A stretch of 64,000 nt of DNA from positions 248,001-312,000 of the forward strand of contig NZ_JAGGQG010000003.1 of assembly GCF_018613415.1 (NCBI RefSeq), read 5' to 3'. Shown here one piece after another: positions 8,423-16,731 of this stretch. Below the pieces are notes generated by a model. It saw only the letters and a program-made list of their open reading frames with translations. It made no database searches and had not been told where the DNA came from. A program made the position numbers and the translations under genes. Positions within the stretch are counted from its first letter, which is position 1. Each line of letters starts with the position of its first letter. The DNA comes from Bacillus sp. ISL-18. Lineage in GTDB: Bacteria; Bacillota; Bacilli; Bacillales; Cytobacillaceae.

Positions 8423-8902
8423 TTAAAGCATAACGGGCTGCTCTTCCACTAATGAACGGTACTGGCCGCTGTAAAATAGCAATGGCTCTTTGTCTTCAAG
8501 ATGAATATCGGTTACCCTGCCAATAAACAAGGTGTGGTCACCTTCCACATGCTCAGCAGATACTTCGCAGGCAACCTGTACCACAGAGCCAGGCAATACT
8601 GGTTTCCCATCAAGACGAGCGAACTCCACTTCTTTATGTTCTTTCAATTGGCCTGCGAAAATCATCGAAAGCTCTTTCTGTTCAGTTGCTAAGATATTAA
8701 CTGTAAAAATCTTGCTTTCTTTGATTTTGTTTAAGATTTTTGCTTTTTCGCCGATAGATATGACGACCAGCTTTGGATCAAGTGATACCGACATAAACGC
8801 ATTTGCAGTCATTCCATGAATGTTTCCCTCTACCTCTGTTGCAATAACAGTTACCCCAGTTGCAAACCTGCCCATTGCCGTGCGAAATTGACGATCGTCC
8901 AT
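8423..8902 (-). CDS. Flavin reductase, HpaC-type small component
   Basis: A 159-residue single-domain flavin reductase of the HpaC/HsaB family. Visible features are MGRFATGVTVIAT at the N-terminus, the flavin-contact segment GMTANAFMSVSLDPKLVVISI, and HTLFIGRVTDIHL near the C-terminus. It should use NAD(P)H to make free reduced flavin, which diffuses to the oxygenase encoded 48 bp upstream. Together they form a two-component hydroxylase. The pairing with an acyl-CoA-dehydrogenase-fold oxygenase matches HsaA/HsaB and the C1/C2 systems. Whether FMN or FAD is preferred is not visible, but the FAD synthetase next door points to FAD. Confidence 0.88.
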   Translation of the reverse strand: MDDRQFRTAMGRFATGVTVIATEVEGNIHGMTANAFMSVSLDPKLVVISIGEKAKILNKIKESKIFTVNILATEQKELSMIFAGQLKEHKEVEFARLDGKPVLPGSVVQVACEVSAEHVEGDHTLFIGRVTDIHLEDKEPLLFYSGQYRSLVEEQPVML

Positions 8903-8950
8903 TATAAAAATCCTCCCTTAGTAAAATTTCTCTATCAAAATTTTTTCACT

Positions 8951-10135
8951 TTATCCTCTGACGCCGCTCTCAAAACCAAATAAGTCTTGCCCATATGCAG
9001 CAACTGCATCTTCATATAAAGACGTTTTATGTGTAGCAACTGCCATGATATCCCTTAAGAACAATTCCATTGGTCCGCCTTTATACAACGCACCACCGCC
9101 CAGCGTTAACAGCGATCTAACGGCAATATCCACACAAAGCTTAATCGCTTTGGTGCGCAGTGCAAAAAATTCAGAAGGCGGTGTTTGACAGTCATTCTTT
9201 TCATAGTCCACTAGCAGATCAATATACTTATCCATTAATGCTTCGGCGATTTGAAAATCAGTTGTCATTTCGGCTAATACCCGCTGGCTTCTTGGTGACT
9301 CACTTTCCCTTACACCATCCATTAAGCGTACTCTTTTTTCCGTGAATGCTTTAAATTCCTTCAGCATCCGCTCTGCTCCGCCGAGGGCCATGTAAGGAAA
9401 TCCAATATAGAAAGATGGAAAGAACGGGACATGATAGAAGGGATAATTCGTATCATATTCATCTAAAGGCGGTCTCCTTGTTAGTTCCGCTTGGTCTAAT
9501 CGTAGAATTCGCTCCATTGGCACATATACATCATTGGCAATAATCTGATTGCTTCCTGAACCTCTTAACCCGAACGTGTCCCAATTACGGACGATTTCTA
9601 CTTCAGAAGTTTTCAACATTGGCAGGCAATATACAGGTTTCTCACTGTTAGGGAATTGAATCATGACCCCGACACCAACCCAATCACTATAGTTGATGCC
9701 ACTGACAAAGCTCCATTTTCCACTAATGCGGTAACCATCGCCATCCTGTTCTGCTTTGCCTAGTGCAGCAAAGATATCGGCAATCAATCCGCCCGTATTG
9801 ATGATTTCGTCTGCACCTTTTTCAGGGAGAAAAGCTGGGAGCATGTTGTGAAGCGGATAGAGATAGGTCAGCCATGCTGCTGAAATATTATAATTAGCTA
9901 CCTTGCGAACAACCTTAGCAAACGTTTTCAAATCTGCCTGCGGACCGCCATATTTCTTTGGAAGCATCATCCGAGAAATTTGAGTTTCTTTAATGAGATC
10001 CACCACGTTTTGCGAAATGGTTGCATTTTTTTCTGCCTCAGCCGCCTCCTGCTCAGCTAATTTACCGATTCGTTCCGCGCCTTCTAGTAAATCTTCAACA
10101 GTGACAGGTGTTTCGTTTAATACTTGATTTGTCAT
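8951..10135 (-). CDS. Flavin-dependent aromatic hydroxylase, oxygenase component (acyl-CoA dehydrogenase fold)
   Basis: A 394-residue group D flavin monooxygenase with the acyl-CoA dehydrogenase fold: helical N-domain (about 15-120), beta domain with SGKWSFVSGINYSDW (about 140-155) and NWDTFGLRGSGSNQI (about 190), and a helical C-domain of the HsaA/Acyl-CoA_dh_2 type. Relatives hydroxylate phenols at the ortho position using reduced flavin from a partner reductase, making the catechol that the downstream dioxygenase opens. The ATG at 10135 is preferred to the GTG at 10144, because AAGGGG lies 8 nt upstream of the ATG. It is the first structural gene of the operon, directly after the promoter region. 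Substrate not known. Confidence 0.85.
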   Translation of the reverse strand: MTNQVLNETPVTVEDLLEGAERIGKLAEQEAAEAEKNATISQNVVDLIKETQISRMMLPKKYGGPQADLKTFAKVVRKVANYNISAAWLTYLYPLHNMLPAFLPEKGADEIINTGGLIADIFAALGKAEQDGDGYRISGKWSFVSGINYSDWVGVGVMIQFPNSEKPVYCLPMLKTSEVEIVRNWDTFGLRGSGSNQIIANDVYVPMERILRLDQAELTRRPPLDEYDTNYPFYHVPFFPSFYIGFPYMALGGAERMLKEFKAFTEKRVRLMDGVRESESPRSQRVLAEMTTDFQIAEALMDKYIDLLVDYEKNDCQTPPSEFFALRTKAIKLCVDIAVRSLLTLGGGALYKGGPMELFLRDIMAVATHKTSLYEDAVAAYGQDLFGFESGVRG

Positions 10136-10402
10136 TTTCTGCACCCCTTTTTGTTTATTAAAACTAATAGGTTATGGACCATGTCCGTTGCGTAAATAAT
10201 ATTTGGCATCGCTTACAATTGCAGTTCAGCAAAGTAACGACTGTTTGTAACTTGTAAATAAAGTTTAATACAATTCGAAATATTCCATCTAGGACAGAGA
10301 ATGTTCATGTTTTTATATTAAATAGACACTTATTGTTCATCACCCCAAAAGTACTGTTGCGGCGACACATTCTAGTTCCCCTAGATTACGAAAAAAGGTC
10401 TA
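10136..10402 (-). promoter_or_regulatory. Promoter region of the aromatic operon
   Basis: About 270 bp of AT-rich, gene-free DNA lies between the regulator's terminator and the first catabolic gene. A small inverted repeat, GGACATGGTCC (about 10178-10188), lies some 45 bp before the start codon and is a candidate activator site. I could not find a convincing -35/-10 pair, nor a sigma-54 -24/-12 element. Confidence 0.4.
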
Positions 10403-10432
10403 AGAAAAAACCACCCGGCTTAAGCCGGATGG
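10403..10432 (-). terminator. Terminator of the regulator gene
   Basis: The stem CCATCCGGC, TTAA, GCCGGGTGG at 10411-10432 is followed on the minus strand by TTTTTTCTT. It starts four bases past the regulator's stop codon, separating regulator and catabolic transcripts. Confidence 0.85.
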
Positions 10433-10435
10433 CGT

Positions 10436-12307
10436 CTAATCGAACGTAATTTCCCCTATAGCAATTAACGATTTAATGATTAACAGCAATTGATGCATCT
10501 CCTTTGGGTCGCGAAGATCTTTTTCAAGCAAGCCTTCAATCCGGCTGATCCGATGCCGGAGCCCGCTCATCGATAAGGCCAGATCGATCATGGTTTGTTC
10601 AAGCTTGCCTCCGTTCAACAAAAAGCTATATAACGTTTTCAACAGTTCCAGCATTTTGGGATCCTGAATGTTATTCAATGGTCCAAGCTCCTGCGCGGCG
10701 ATCATTTTGATCCCACTGATATTCTTTGAATTAATTAACACCCCTACGATCCCTAATGATTGAAATGAAACCATCTTCTGCTTGACTGCTAATCTTAACG
10801 CAATGGCTGCTTCCTCATAGCATCGAGAAGCTTGACCTATATCCTCCCCTAAGCGGCTGATGCCCAGTTTAAATAGACCCTTGGGATAGGTATGATTCAT
10901 ATAATCGAAGTATTCCTGCATCACATTTTGAATCGTCTTCTTTTGGAATGTTTCAATTGTCATTAATAACACCATGCTGCCTTCACGGTGCCCAGCCAAA
11001 ATATTATGTTTTTTGTCCTTAAAATAGCGGAATGTCGTTTCAAATATTTGTTCCTGCAAAAGGAAGTCATCTTTTATCGAGCCTTGAGTTTTCCGATATT
11101 CCATCACTGCTATATAATATTTCTGTTCCAGGTTAACACCGGTATACTTCCCCCGCTTGATGACTTCACTTTCAGGCAGGCTGCCCTCTAGGATTTGTTC
11201 AAGAAAACTGCCTTTCATTCTTTCAAATGTTTCAAACCTTGTTTTTTCATTTAAGAGAATCAGAGAGGCCGCATTGGCAAATCGATCTAAAAATAAATAA
11301 TCTTCTTCATGATAATGATTTTTCATATCTTCATAGAGAAAGGAGCAATAACCGATTACCTCCTTTTGTAAAAGGATTGGAGTAATCAGACGTTCTTGTA
11401 TGGAGGTTTTGATGATTTTTTTTCTAAAAGGTAAATGCGGCGGCTTTGTGATTAATTGTAATTTTTGAAGATAACTTTCCATATCTGGCTTGATAACCAT
11501 ATATTTTTCCTGGTCCAGCCCCGAATAGGTAATTGTTTGATGAAGCGTATCTTCTACGATAATAGGAATCTGCACCGTGTCATAAACCATATCAGCGATT
11601 GTCTGCAAGTCGCTGCCATTGATAATCTCCTCTGTTAATTGGTTTTGAAAATGGGCCAAGCGGGTGACAACATTTTTTTGGTCAAGTAATTGGTCGTAGG
11701 TTAGCTCAAGTTCCTTTACAATCGGTGTTTCATTGTAAAAATCAAGTCCATCCTCTTCCTGAGGTTCCTCTTCCCATTCCTTTTTTGGCTTCATCACCCA
11801 GCGGCACTCCGAATCACCCCTGCCAACACAAGCAATTTCCTTAGCCAAAAGCGGCTCCTCAAATACGGTAGACATAAAGCCGCTCGCAAAACCAATTAAC
11901 GTATGACAAACTGGTCCTTTTGACTGTCCTAAGCGTTTAAGATGCTCCTCGGCCTCATAGGAATCGTACCAAGTACCAGATGAATAAAAAGTTTGAATTT
12001 GTTTATTTTCCATTAGGTCATACGTGCAATCATGTTTAATCCCACTAATATGACCATTTTGAATGTGGAGGATTGGTCCAAACCGGATGAGATTTTCTAA
12101 AGAGGATTCAGTCCTTAGTGATTCATTGGCCACTTTAACTCCCATTTCCCAGCCATAATGAAATAAAAATCCCTTTATCCTTTTGATGCCAATATTTTTA
12201 ACCAGCTGTTCCCTCAGAATACCGAAAACGGAAGCAGATGTGATTATTTTCCGATCAGCATTAACATGTTCATGGCTATAACTTTCTTCTGAGATTTTAA
12301 CGGTCAT
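10436..12307 (-). CDS. Aromatic-sensing activator: XylR_N plus V4R sensor fused to PucR/CdaR-type output
   Basis: A 623-residue cytoplasmic regulator. Residues about 15-105 resemble the XylR/DmpR N-terminal aromatic-binding domain (LVKNIGIKRIKGFLFHYGWEMG). Residues about 115-190 form a 4-vinyl-reductase domain ending in Cys...GDSECRW. A GAF- or CdaR-like middle follows (about 220-520). The C-terminal 60 residues hold the PucR-type helix-turn-helix (LEQTMIDLALSMSGLRHRISRIEGLL). The AAA+ sigma-54 domain of XylR/DmpR is absent, so it should work with ordinary sigma-A promoters. It lies directly upstream of the catabolic genes and is the obvious candidate for their inducer-responsive activator. 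The ligand is presumably a phenolic acid; this is inference. Confidence 0.8.
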   Translation of the reverse strand: MTVKISEESYSHEHVNADRKIITSASVFGILREQLVKNIGIKRIKGFLFHYGWEMGVKVANESLRTESSLENLIRFGPILHIQNGHISGIKHDCTYDLMENKQIQTFYSSGTWYDSYEAEEHLKRLGQSKGPVCHTLIGFASGFMSTVFEEPLLAKEIACVGRGDSECRWVMKPKKEWEEEPQEEDGLDFYNETPIVKELELTYDQLLDQKNVVTRLAHFQNQLTEEIINGSDLQTIADMVYDTVQIPIIVEDTLHQTITYSGLDQEKYMVIKPDMESYLQKLQLITKPPHLPFRKKIIKTSIQERLITPILLQKEVIGYCSFLYEDMKNHYHEEDYLFLDRFANAASLILLNEKTRFETFERMKGSFLEQILEGSLPESEVIKRGKYTGVNLEQKYYIAVMEYRKTQGSIKDDFLLQEQIFETTFRYFKDKKHNILAGHREGSMVLLMTIETFQKKTIQNVMQEYFDYMNHTYPKGLFKLGISRLGEDIGQASRCYEEAAIALRLAVKQKMVSFQSLGIVGVLINSKNISGIKMIAAQELGPLNNIQDPKMLELLKTLYSFLLNGGKLEQTMIDLALSMSGLRHRISRIEGLLEKDLRDPKEMHQLLLIIKSLIAIGEITFD

Positions 12308-12350
12308 GCCAACACATCCTGTTTGATAGATTTAACATTTAAGGCATGTA

Positions 12351-12407
12351 ATTGTAACATTACCTTACTAAGCTTTCAGCCGCTAGTTTTTGATGTAAGC
12401 GTACACA
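12351..12407 (-). promoter_or_regulatory. Candidate promoter and cre-like site of the regulator gene
   Basis: On the minus strand CTGAAA (12374-12379) and TACAAT (12351-12356) are separated by 17 bp. TGTAAGCGTACACA at 12394-12407 matches the cre consensus except at one position and lies just upstream of the -35, hinting at CcpA control of the aromatic pathway. Not proven. Confidence 0.45.
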
Positions 12408-12543
12408 TATTATTCTAATGAAAATATCTCATTACTTCAAATCATTTTACTGGAAAGATAGTTGCTGAACTTTACATAATTAGAGTTCATTTCATAATTG
12501 TTTTTTTGAATCATTAAGCTGACCGATTTTCAACTTCCCTTTT

Positions 12544-12609
12544 AGGAAGCAAGGGGACGGTTCTCTTTCTTCTACAAAAAGAAGCAAGAGAACCGTCCCC
12601 TTGCTTCCT
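12544..12609. repeat. Dispersed GGGACGGTTCTC repeat, copy B (full palindrome)
   Basis: Two arms of about 28 bp, each with GGGGACGGTTCTC flanked by AGGAAGCAA or GCTTCC, are separated by a few bases and can fold into a long hairpin. The right end touches the stop codon of the DUF3231 gene. Confidence 0.9.
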
Positions 12610-13135
12610 ACGCTTTATAATAAGGCGGTACTCTGAGCCACTTATGACGCTCTAAATAATCTTTTACAGTTAAGCCAGCCATAGTTTTCTTTAAAATAAT
12701 TTTCGAAAAAATCAAACCAACATCCGCACGAATTGACTCCGAGAGTCCTCTGGCAGCATACGTCACACCTGAAGCAAGATTATAGGACATTAGATTTGCT
12801 CTTTCTTCATCATTTAATTTTGCACCCTCCGGTATATTCGAAAAATTACCGATTGGTTTTTCAGAAGTTTTTTGCGGCAATGGGATACCTTCTTTAATTA
12901 GAAACTCTTTAATTTCATTTCTAATTGGTATATGCACAGTTTCCCTTATATCCTTTAATAGTTGTTTTAGTTCAGGATCTTCTGAAAGATTGTAGTGGAT
13001 TTCTTCACTACGTAATGTCGTTTCCGTACCTAAAAGAAAAAACCAAAGGTTGGAAACCTCCATCACGTTCAAAGGTCTTTTCTCCCCGTCCATAAAAGGT
13101 TGGAATGCATCATGAATTACATCGAATAGATTCAT
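12608..13135 (-). CDS. DUF3231-family protein
   Basis: A 175-residue soluble, mainly helical protein that resembles one repeat of the DUF3231 family, a four-helix-bundle group common in spore-forming Bacilli and distantly like coat protein CotF. Segments such as LNVMEVSNLWFFLLGTE and SYNLASGVTYAARGLSESIRADVG fit family conservation around helix ends. Many members have two such units (about 330 residues), so this is a single-unit form. It lies 73 bp downstream of the GMC dehydrogenase gene and may share its transcript. No catalytic motif is evident. A spore-related role is only a guess from the family. Confidence 0.6.
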   Translation of the reverse strand: MNLFDVIHDAFQPFMDGEKRPLNVMEVSNLWFFLLGTETTLRSEEIHYNLSEDPELKQLLKDIRETVHIPIRNEIKEFLIKEGIPLPQKTSEKPIGNFSNIPEGAKLNDEERANLMSYNLASGVTYAARGLSESIRADVGLIFSKIILKKTMAGLTVKDYLERHKWLRVPPYYKA

Positions 13136-13208
13136 ATTTCTAAAATCCCACCAAACTTTGGATATATTTGTTCTGATGGTATTCTTCCCACATGAAAACT
13201 AAACCATA

Positions 13209-14912
13209 CTAATTAAAATACCTTTGAAAAAGCCTATCTGCCGTGCGTAGAGCCAAGGCCTGTGTTGTAAGCGTTGGATTCGGTCCGCCTAAACTATTAA
13301 AATGGACGCTGTTGTCAGCAACATATAACCGTTTTACTTGGAATGATTCACAATTTTGATCGACCACGTAACCAATTCTCATTGTACTTTCGATATGAAT
13401 CATCATGCCCGGAGGCCAATTAGACCAAATAATTTTTTTTGCTCCTGCCTTTCGTAACAAATCAGCTGCCAACTTTACCATCTCTTTGCGCTTTTTTCTA
13501 GATGGTTGGGTGGGTCTATAGCTAACAACAGGGACAGGCCCATTTTCATCGCTAACGTAAGGATCAACTGTAACTCCGTTTCGCTGAACCACATCATCGG
13601 CAGTAGATACTAAGATATTTAAAGTTTTACGGTAGGAGTTCATCCACTCTTTTAATCCATATCCAACCAGGCGCCCTTCAATATCCCATAAATCGTCTGT
13701 TTTAGCAGAGTGTAAAAAAGAATACCCCGATTCACTTATCCCATAAAAAGAAGCAGTCAATCCTGGGCTCATCCCAACCGACTGTAACGCTCCCACTCCT
13801 GGAACATCCAGTCTTGCCCCGCATGTATGTCCCACAAAGGGATTAAGTTCAGGGCTTCCCACTATAGAAAGCAAATCTTTTTCATCGAAGACTCCGGATA
13901 CCCAGTCCATATAATGGTTTACCAAACCTCTCCCCACCCAGGGATTGTCCGGTAAGCCTGAATTTAACCAAAGGCGTGGACTTTCGATGCTTCCGGAAGC
14001 CATTACCACAATTTCCGCTCTTACCTCTTCCTGTTCTCCTGTCCATGTGTCCCTTATGTTTACACCAATGGCCCGCATTCCATTAGAATCGTTCTTTTCT
14101 GTAAGGACTTTTACCACAAAGGTATTGGGACGTATTCTCACATTTCCAGTCTGTAAGGCAAGCGGAACATAGCTGACATTTGTTGAGCGTTTTGCAATTT
14201 TATCCATAGACGGACCATGAGGACAGCCGTTGATACAGTGTCCAGCAAGTGTACATCCTTCCATCCAGGCTAGTTGTTCATCAGGAATATTGGGGTTGGT
14301 GATGTTTTCATTGGGAGGTAAGATGGCATTAGGCTGCGGCCTATATCCAGGGACTGTCACATCCAGTACAGGGATCATCGGCCACCCCGCCTTCTTAGCA
14401 CCATAATAAAATAATTCTTCTTTGGCCGTTACCGGCGCAAAATTCACTGGCAATTCCGCCTCAACCTTTTCATAATAAGGGATAAGTTCCCGGTAAGATA
14501 TGGGCCATACATGATCTATAGCTATTGGATATGCCCGGGGACAATTGGCCGTATAGGTTTGAGTTGTTCCTCCGACACCAGCGCATTGCCAAATCAAACC
14601 TTTCTGTTTCACATTCCGAAACCATTGGGCCCGGCTTCGATCTGCTGGCCCCCAGCGAAACCTACCGGAAACCAGATCATTCATATTCATTTCATACTTG
14701 TTTAATAATTGTTTATATAGATTTATATCCAAATCAGCCGGTGATGAGCTAAATTTATCTCCGGGTTCTCTATTTGGATGAGGCCACTTTTTATTACCGT
14801 ACCATGGCCCGGCTTCCAGGACCAATACCTTTAAACCTTTTTCTCCCAATTCTTTTGCGATAACAGCTCCTCCACCACCTGCTCCAATGACAATCACATC
14901 CTGATTCCCCAT
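13209..14912 (-). CDS. GMC-family FAD-dependent dehydrogenase, large subunit
   Basis: A 567-residue flavoprotein. The N-terminal dinucleotide fold is VIGAGGGGAVIAKELGEKG, followed by VLVLEAGPW, and the C-terminal GMC signature has a His-Asn pair in VHFNSLGGPNPTLTTQALA. Around residue 225 a Cys cluster (GCTLAGHCINGCPHG) resembles the Fe-S or Cys-rich insert of membrane gluconate/sorbitol-type dehydrogenases. No signal peptide is seen. Its start codon overlaps the stop of the small-subunit gene (TAATG), which suggests coupled translation and a complex. It probably oxidises a sugar, polyol or alcohol and passes electrons to a carrier rather than O2; the substrate is unknown. Confidence 0.85.
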   Translation of the reverse strand: MGNQDVIVIGAGGGGAVIAKELGEKGLKVLVLEAGPWYGNKKWPHPNREPGDKFSSSPADLDINLYKQLLNKYEMNMNDLVSGRFRWGPADRSRAQWFRNVKQKGLIWQCAGVGGTTQTYTANCPRAYPIAIDHVWPISYRELIPYYEKVEAELPVNFAPVTAKEELFYYGAKKAGWPMIPVLDVTVPGYRPQPNAILPPNENITNPNIPDEQLAWMEGCTLAGHCINGCPHGPSMDKIAKRSTNVSYVPLALQTGNVRIRPNTFVVKVLTEKNDSNGMRAIGVNIRDTWTGEQEEVRAEIVVMASGSIESPRLWLNSGLPDNPWVGRGLVNHYMDWVSGVFDEKDLLSIVGSPELNPFVGHTCGARLDVPGVGALQSVGMSPGLTASFYGISESGYSFLHSAKTDDLWDIEGRLVGYGLKEWMNSYRKTLNILVSTADDVVQRNGVTVDPYVSDENGPVPVVSYRPTQPSRKKRKEMVKLAADLLRKAGAKKIIWSNWPPGMMIHIESTMRIGYVVDQNCESFQVKRLYVADNSVHFNSLGGPNPTLTTQALALRTADRLFQRYFN

Positions 14913-15565
14913 TAGACCTTCCCCTTTTTATGTGGCATAAATGCTAAAAACCCTCGAAAATCACGGTATGCAAAAGACGGACCCGGATAATGGGACTGGA
15001 CCCATCCAGGTGGAAAGTAATCAACTTTTCTAAACTCAGGAGTAGACTGACCTGTTGTTCCGTATCCTGTCCATTCTGAATAGAAGCCAAACAGTGTGAG
15101 TTGATTTAGTACATCAATCATAGTGTGGATAAGTGTCGGGTTATTTTGATAAGGAGGACTTAAGTTTTCAAGATTCAATTCCAGGCGTTCAATAAGGGTA
15201 AGGGACCTTAACCGGTCAACCAGTGATAACTTTGTGAACGGACCTCCACAATGTAAACTATTTATAATAAGAGGATAGACATTCTGTCGGGTCTTAATTA
15301 GTCGGATCGCTCCCTCGTCCAACAGTTCAGCGGTTGACCTCGTCATTGATCTTATGTTTAGTTTTGTTTTCACGGGAGGGGCAATTGAATGGTCCAAAAT
15401 CCAAATTACATATTCATAAACCTTCAATTCCAATGCCCCTGGTAATTGAACATGCTCTAGTATTCTTGCAGTGTGAGGAGTTGCTGGAATAATTGCCTGA
15501 ACAAGTGACTCGAAAGTGGACCTTATATAGCAATCGTCTGTTCTGTCACTTCCCTTAATCCCCAT
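14912..15565 (-). CDS. GMC dehydrogenase partner, gluconate 2-dehydrogenase subunit 3-like
   Basis: A 217-residue protein encoded directly upstream of the GMC dehydrogenase, with a one-base TAATG overlap. The early segment FESLVQAIIPATPHT matches the usual beginning of the gluconate 2-dehydrogenase subunit 3 family, in which the small subunit stabilises or exports the flavoprotein. The C-terminal region YSEWTGYGTTGQSTPEFR is also typical of the GMC-linked versions in Bacilli. No twin-arginine signal or membrane helix is obvious. GGGGAGAGGGGAAATG supplies a strong ribosome site at 15565. The assignment rests on context and on short motifs, so it is moderate. Confidence 0.6.
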   Translation of the reverse strand: MGIKGSDRTDDCYIRSTFESLVQAIIPATPHTARILEHVQLPGALELKVYEYVIWILDHSIAPPVKTKLNIRSMTRSTAELLDEGAIRLIKTRQNVYPLIINSLHCGGPFTKLSLVDRLRSLTLIERLELNLENLSPPYQNNPTLIHTMIDVLNQLTLFGFYSEWTGYGTTGQSTPEFRKVDYFPPGWVQSHYPGPSFAYRDFRGFLAFMPHKKGKV

Positions 15566-15724
15566 TTCCCCTCTCCCCTTCTAATAATAAGAATGAATCA
15601 TACCATTCCTAATATTATTTATCAGCTCGTTTTTCTATGTCAGGAAGTTTTTAAGTTTCAAATGGCAACTTATTTCTCAACTTTTTAGCTAGTTCATATT
15701 GTGGGTTGTACCACTGAATGTGAA

Positions 15725-15753
15725 GGAAGCAAAAGAACCGTCCCCCTGCTTCC
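15725..15753. repeat. Dispersed GGGACGGTTCTC repeat, copy C (single arm)
   Basis: One arm (core AGAACCGTCCCCCTGC flanked by GGAAGC and GCTTCC) in the gap between the GMC operon and ahpC. The ends can pair with each other to form a short stem. Confidence 0.8.
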
Positions 15754-15841
15754 TAAATGAGAATAATAATGGATAAAAGAGAAATTATTATTCCCTATAC
15801 TTATTATTAAACAAAGTATCTGTATAGTTGATACATTCCGC

Positions 15842-15896
15842 TTGACAATACGTTAGCTTGTATACGATAATACTTATTGAATTAGAATTATTATAG
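15842..15896 (+). promoter_or_regulatory. ahpC promoter with PerR box
   Basis: TTGACA (15842-15847) and GATAAT (15866-15871), 18 bp apart, form a strong sigma-A promoter. TTAGAATTATTATAG at 15882-15896 matches the PerR consensus TTATAATNATTATAA at 12 of 14 fixed positions and lies just past the -10, where a bound repressor would block initiation. Expected behaviour is peroxide induction. Confidence 0.8.
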
Positions 15897-15939
15897 TTTA
15901 CCAAAAACTATCAAATTATTTCTAGGAGGAATTTTGATT

Positions 15940-16503
15940 ATGTCATTAATCGGAAAAGAAGTACAAGCATTCACAGCACAAGCTTACCATAATGGTGATT
16001 TTATCACTGTATCTGAACAAAACTTTAAAGGTAAATGGAATGTTGTTTGCTTTTATCCAGCAGATTTCACATTCGTATGCCCTACTGAGTTAGAAGATCT
16101 TCAAAATCAATACGCAACATTAAAAGATCTTGGTGTAGAAGTTTACTCTGTATCAACAGATACTCATTTTACTCACAAAGCATGGCATGATCACTCACCA
16201 GCGATCAGCAAAATTGAATACATTATGGTTGGTGACCCTAATCAAAAGATTTCTCGCATCTTTGATGTATTAGATGAAGAAGAAGGTCTTGCACAGCGTG
16301 GTACTTTCATCATCGATCCCGACGGTAAAGTTCAAGCTATGGAAATCAATGCAGATGGCATCGGTCGTGACGCTAGCACTATCGTTAACAAGATTAAAGC
16401 AGCACAATATGTTCGCAACAATCCAGGTGAAGTTTGCCCAGCTAAATGGCAAGAAGGCGGAGAAACACTGAAGCCAAGTCTTGACCTTGTAGGTAAAATC
16501 TAA
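15940..16503 (+). CDS. ahpC: Alkyl hydroperoxide reductase subunit C (peroxiredoxin)
   Basis: A 187-residue typical 2-Cys peroxiredoxin of the AhpC1 class. The peroxidatic Cys47 is in FTFVCPTE and the resolving Cys166 is in GEVCPAKW; length and ending match Bacillus AhpC. It reduces H2O2, alkyl peroxides and peroxynitrite, and is recycled by AhpF encoded next. The ATG at 15940 follows TAGGAGG by 8 nt; an ATG two codons upstream is too close to that site. A strong terminator separates it from ahpF, which has its own promoter, allowing the peroxidase to be made in excess of the reductase. Confidence 0.97.
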   Translation: MSLIGKEVQAFTAQAYHNGDFITVSEQNFKGKWNVVCFYPADFTFVCPTELEDLQNQYATLKDLGVEVYSVSTDTHFTHKAWHDHSPAISKIEYIMVGDPNQKISRIFDVLDEEEGLAQRGTFIIDPDGKVQAMEINADGIGRDASTIVNKIKAAQYVRNNPGEVCPAKWQEGGETLKPSLDLVGKI

Positions 16504-16524
16504 GCAGTACATTTAAAAAATCTA

Positions 16525-16554
16525 AGGGAATTGGAAGCTTCCAATTCCCTTTTT
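16525..16554 (+). terminator. ahpC terminator
   Basis: A perfect 26-bp palindrome (AGGGAATTGGAAG and its complement) is followed by TTTTT, 22 bp after the ahpC stop. Confidence 0.93.
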
Positions 16555-16628
16555 AGTACATATTGAAACTACTATTTTGGATTTACAGTATTACCTTTTA
16601 AAAACCTAGTGATATTGGGATTTTTCTC

Positions 16629-16682
16629 TTGACTGGTAATTATTTTTATATGATAATAATTATTGAATTAGAATTATTATTA
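16629..16682 (+). promoter_or_regulatory. ahpF promoter with PerR box
   Basis: TTGACT (16629-16634), a 17-bp spacer and GATAAT (16652-16657) are followed by TTAGAATTATTATTA at 16668-16682, a PerR box with 12 of 14 matches. The -10-to-box module is almost identical to that of ahpC, as if duplicated. Confidence 0.8.
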
Positions 16683-16731
16683 TTTACTTACTACTCAACT
16701 GACTCGCAGGAAAAATTTAAGGAGTGAGATT

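Noticed and set aside
10136-10402. Sigma-54 promoter expected for an XylR-like activator
   Set aside because: No -24/-12 (TGGCAC...TTGC) element was found, and the regulator lacks the AAA+ sigma-54 interaction domain.
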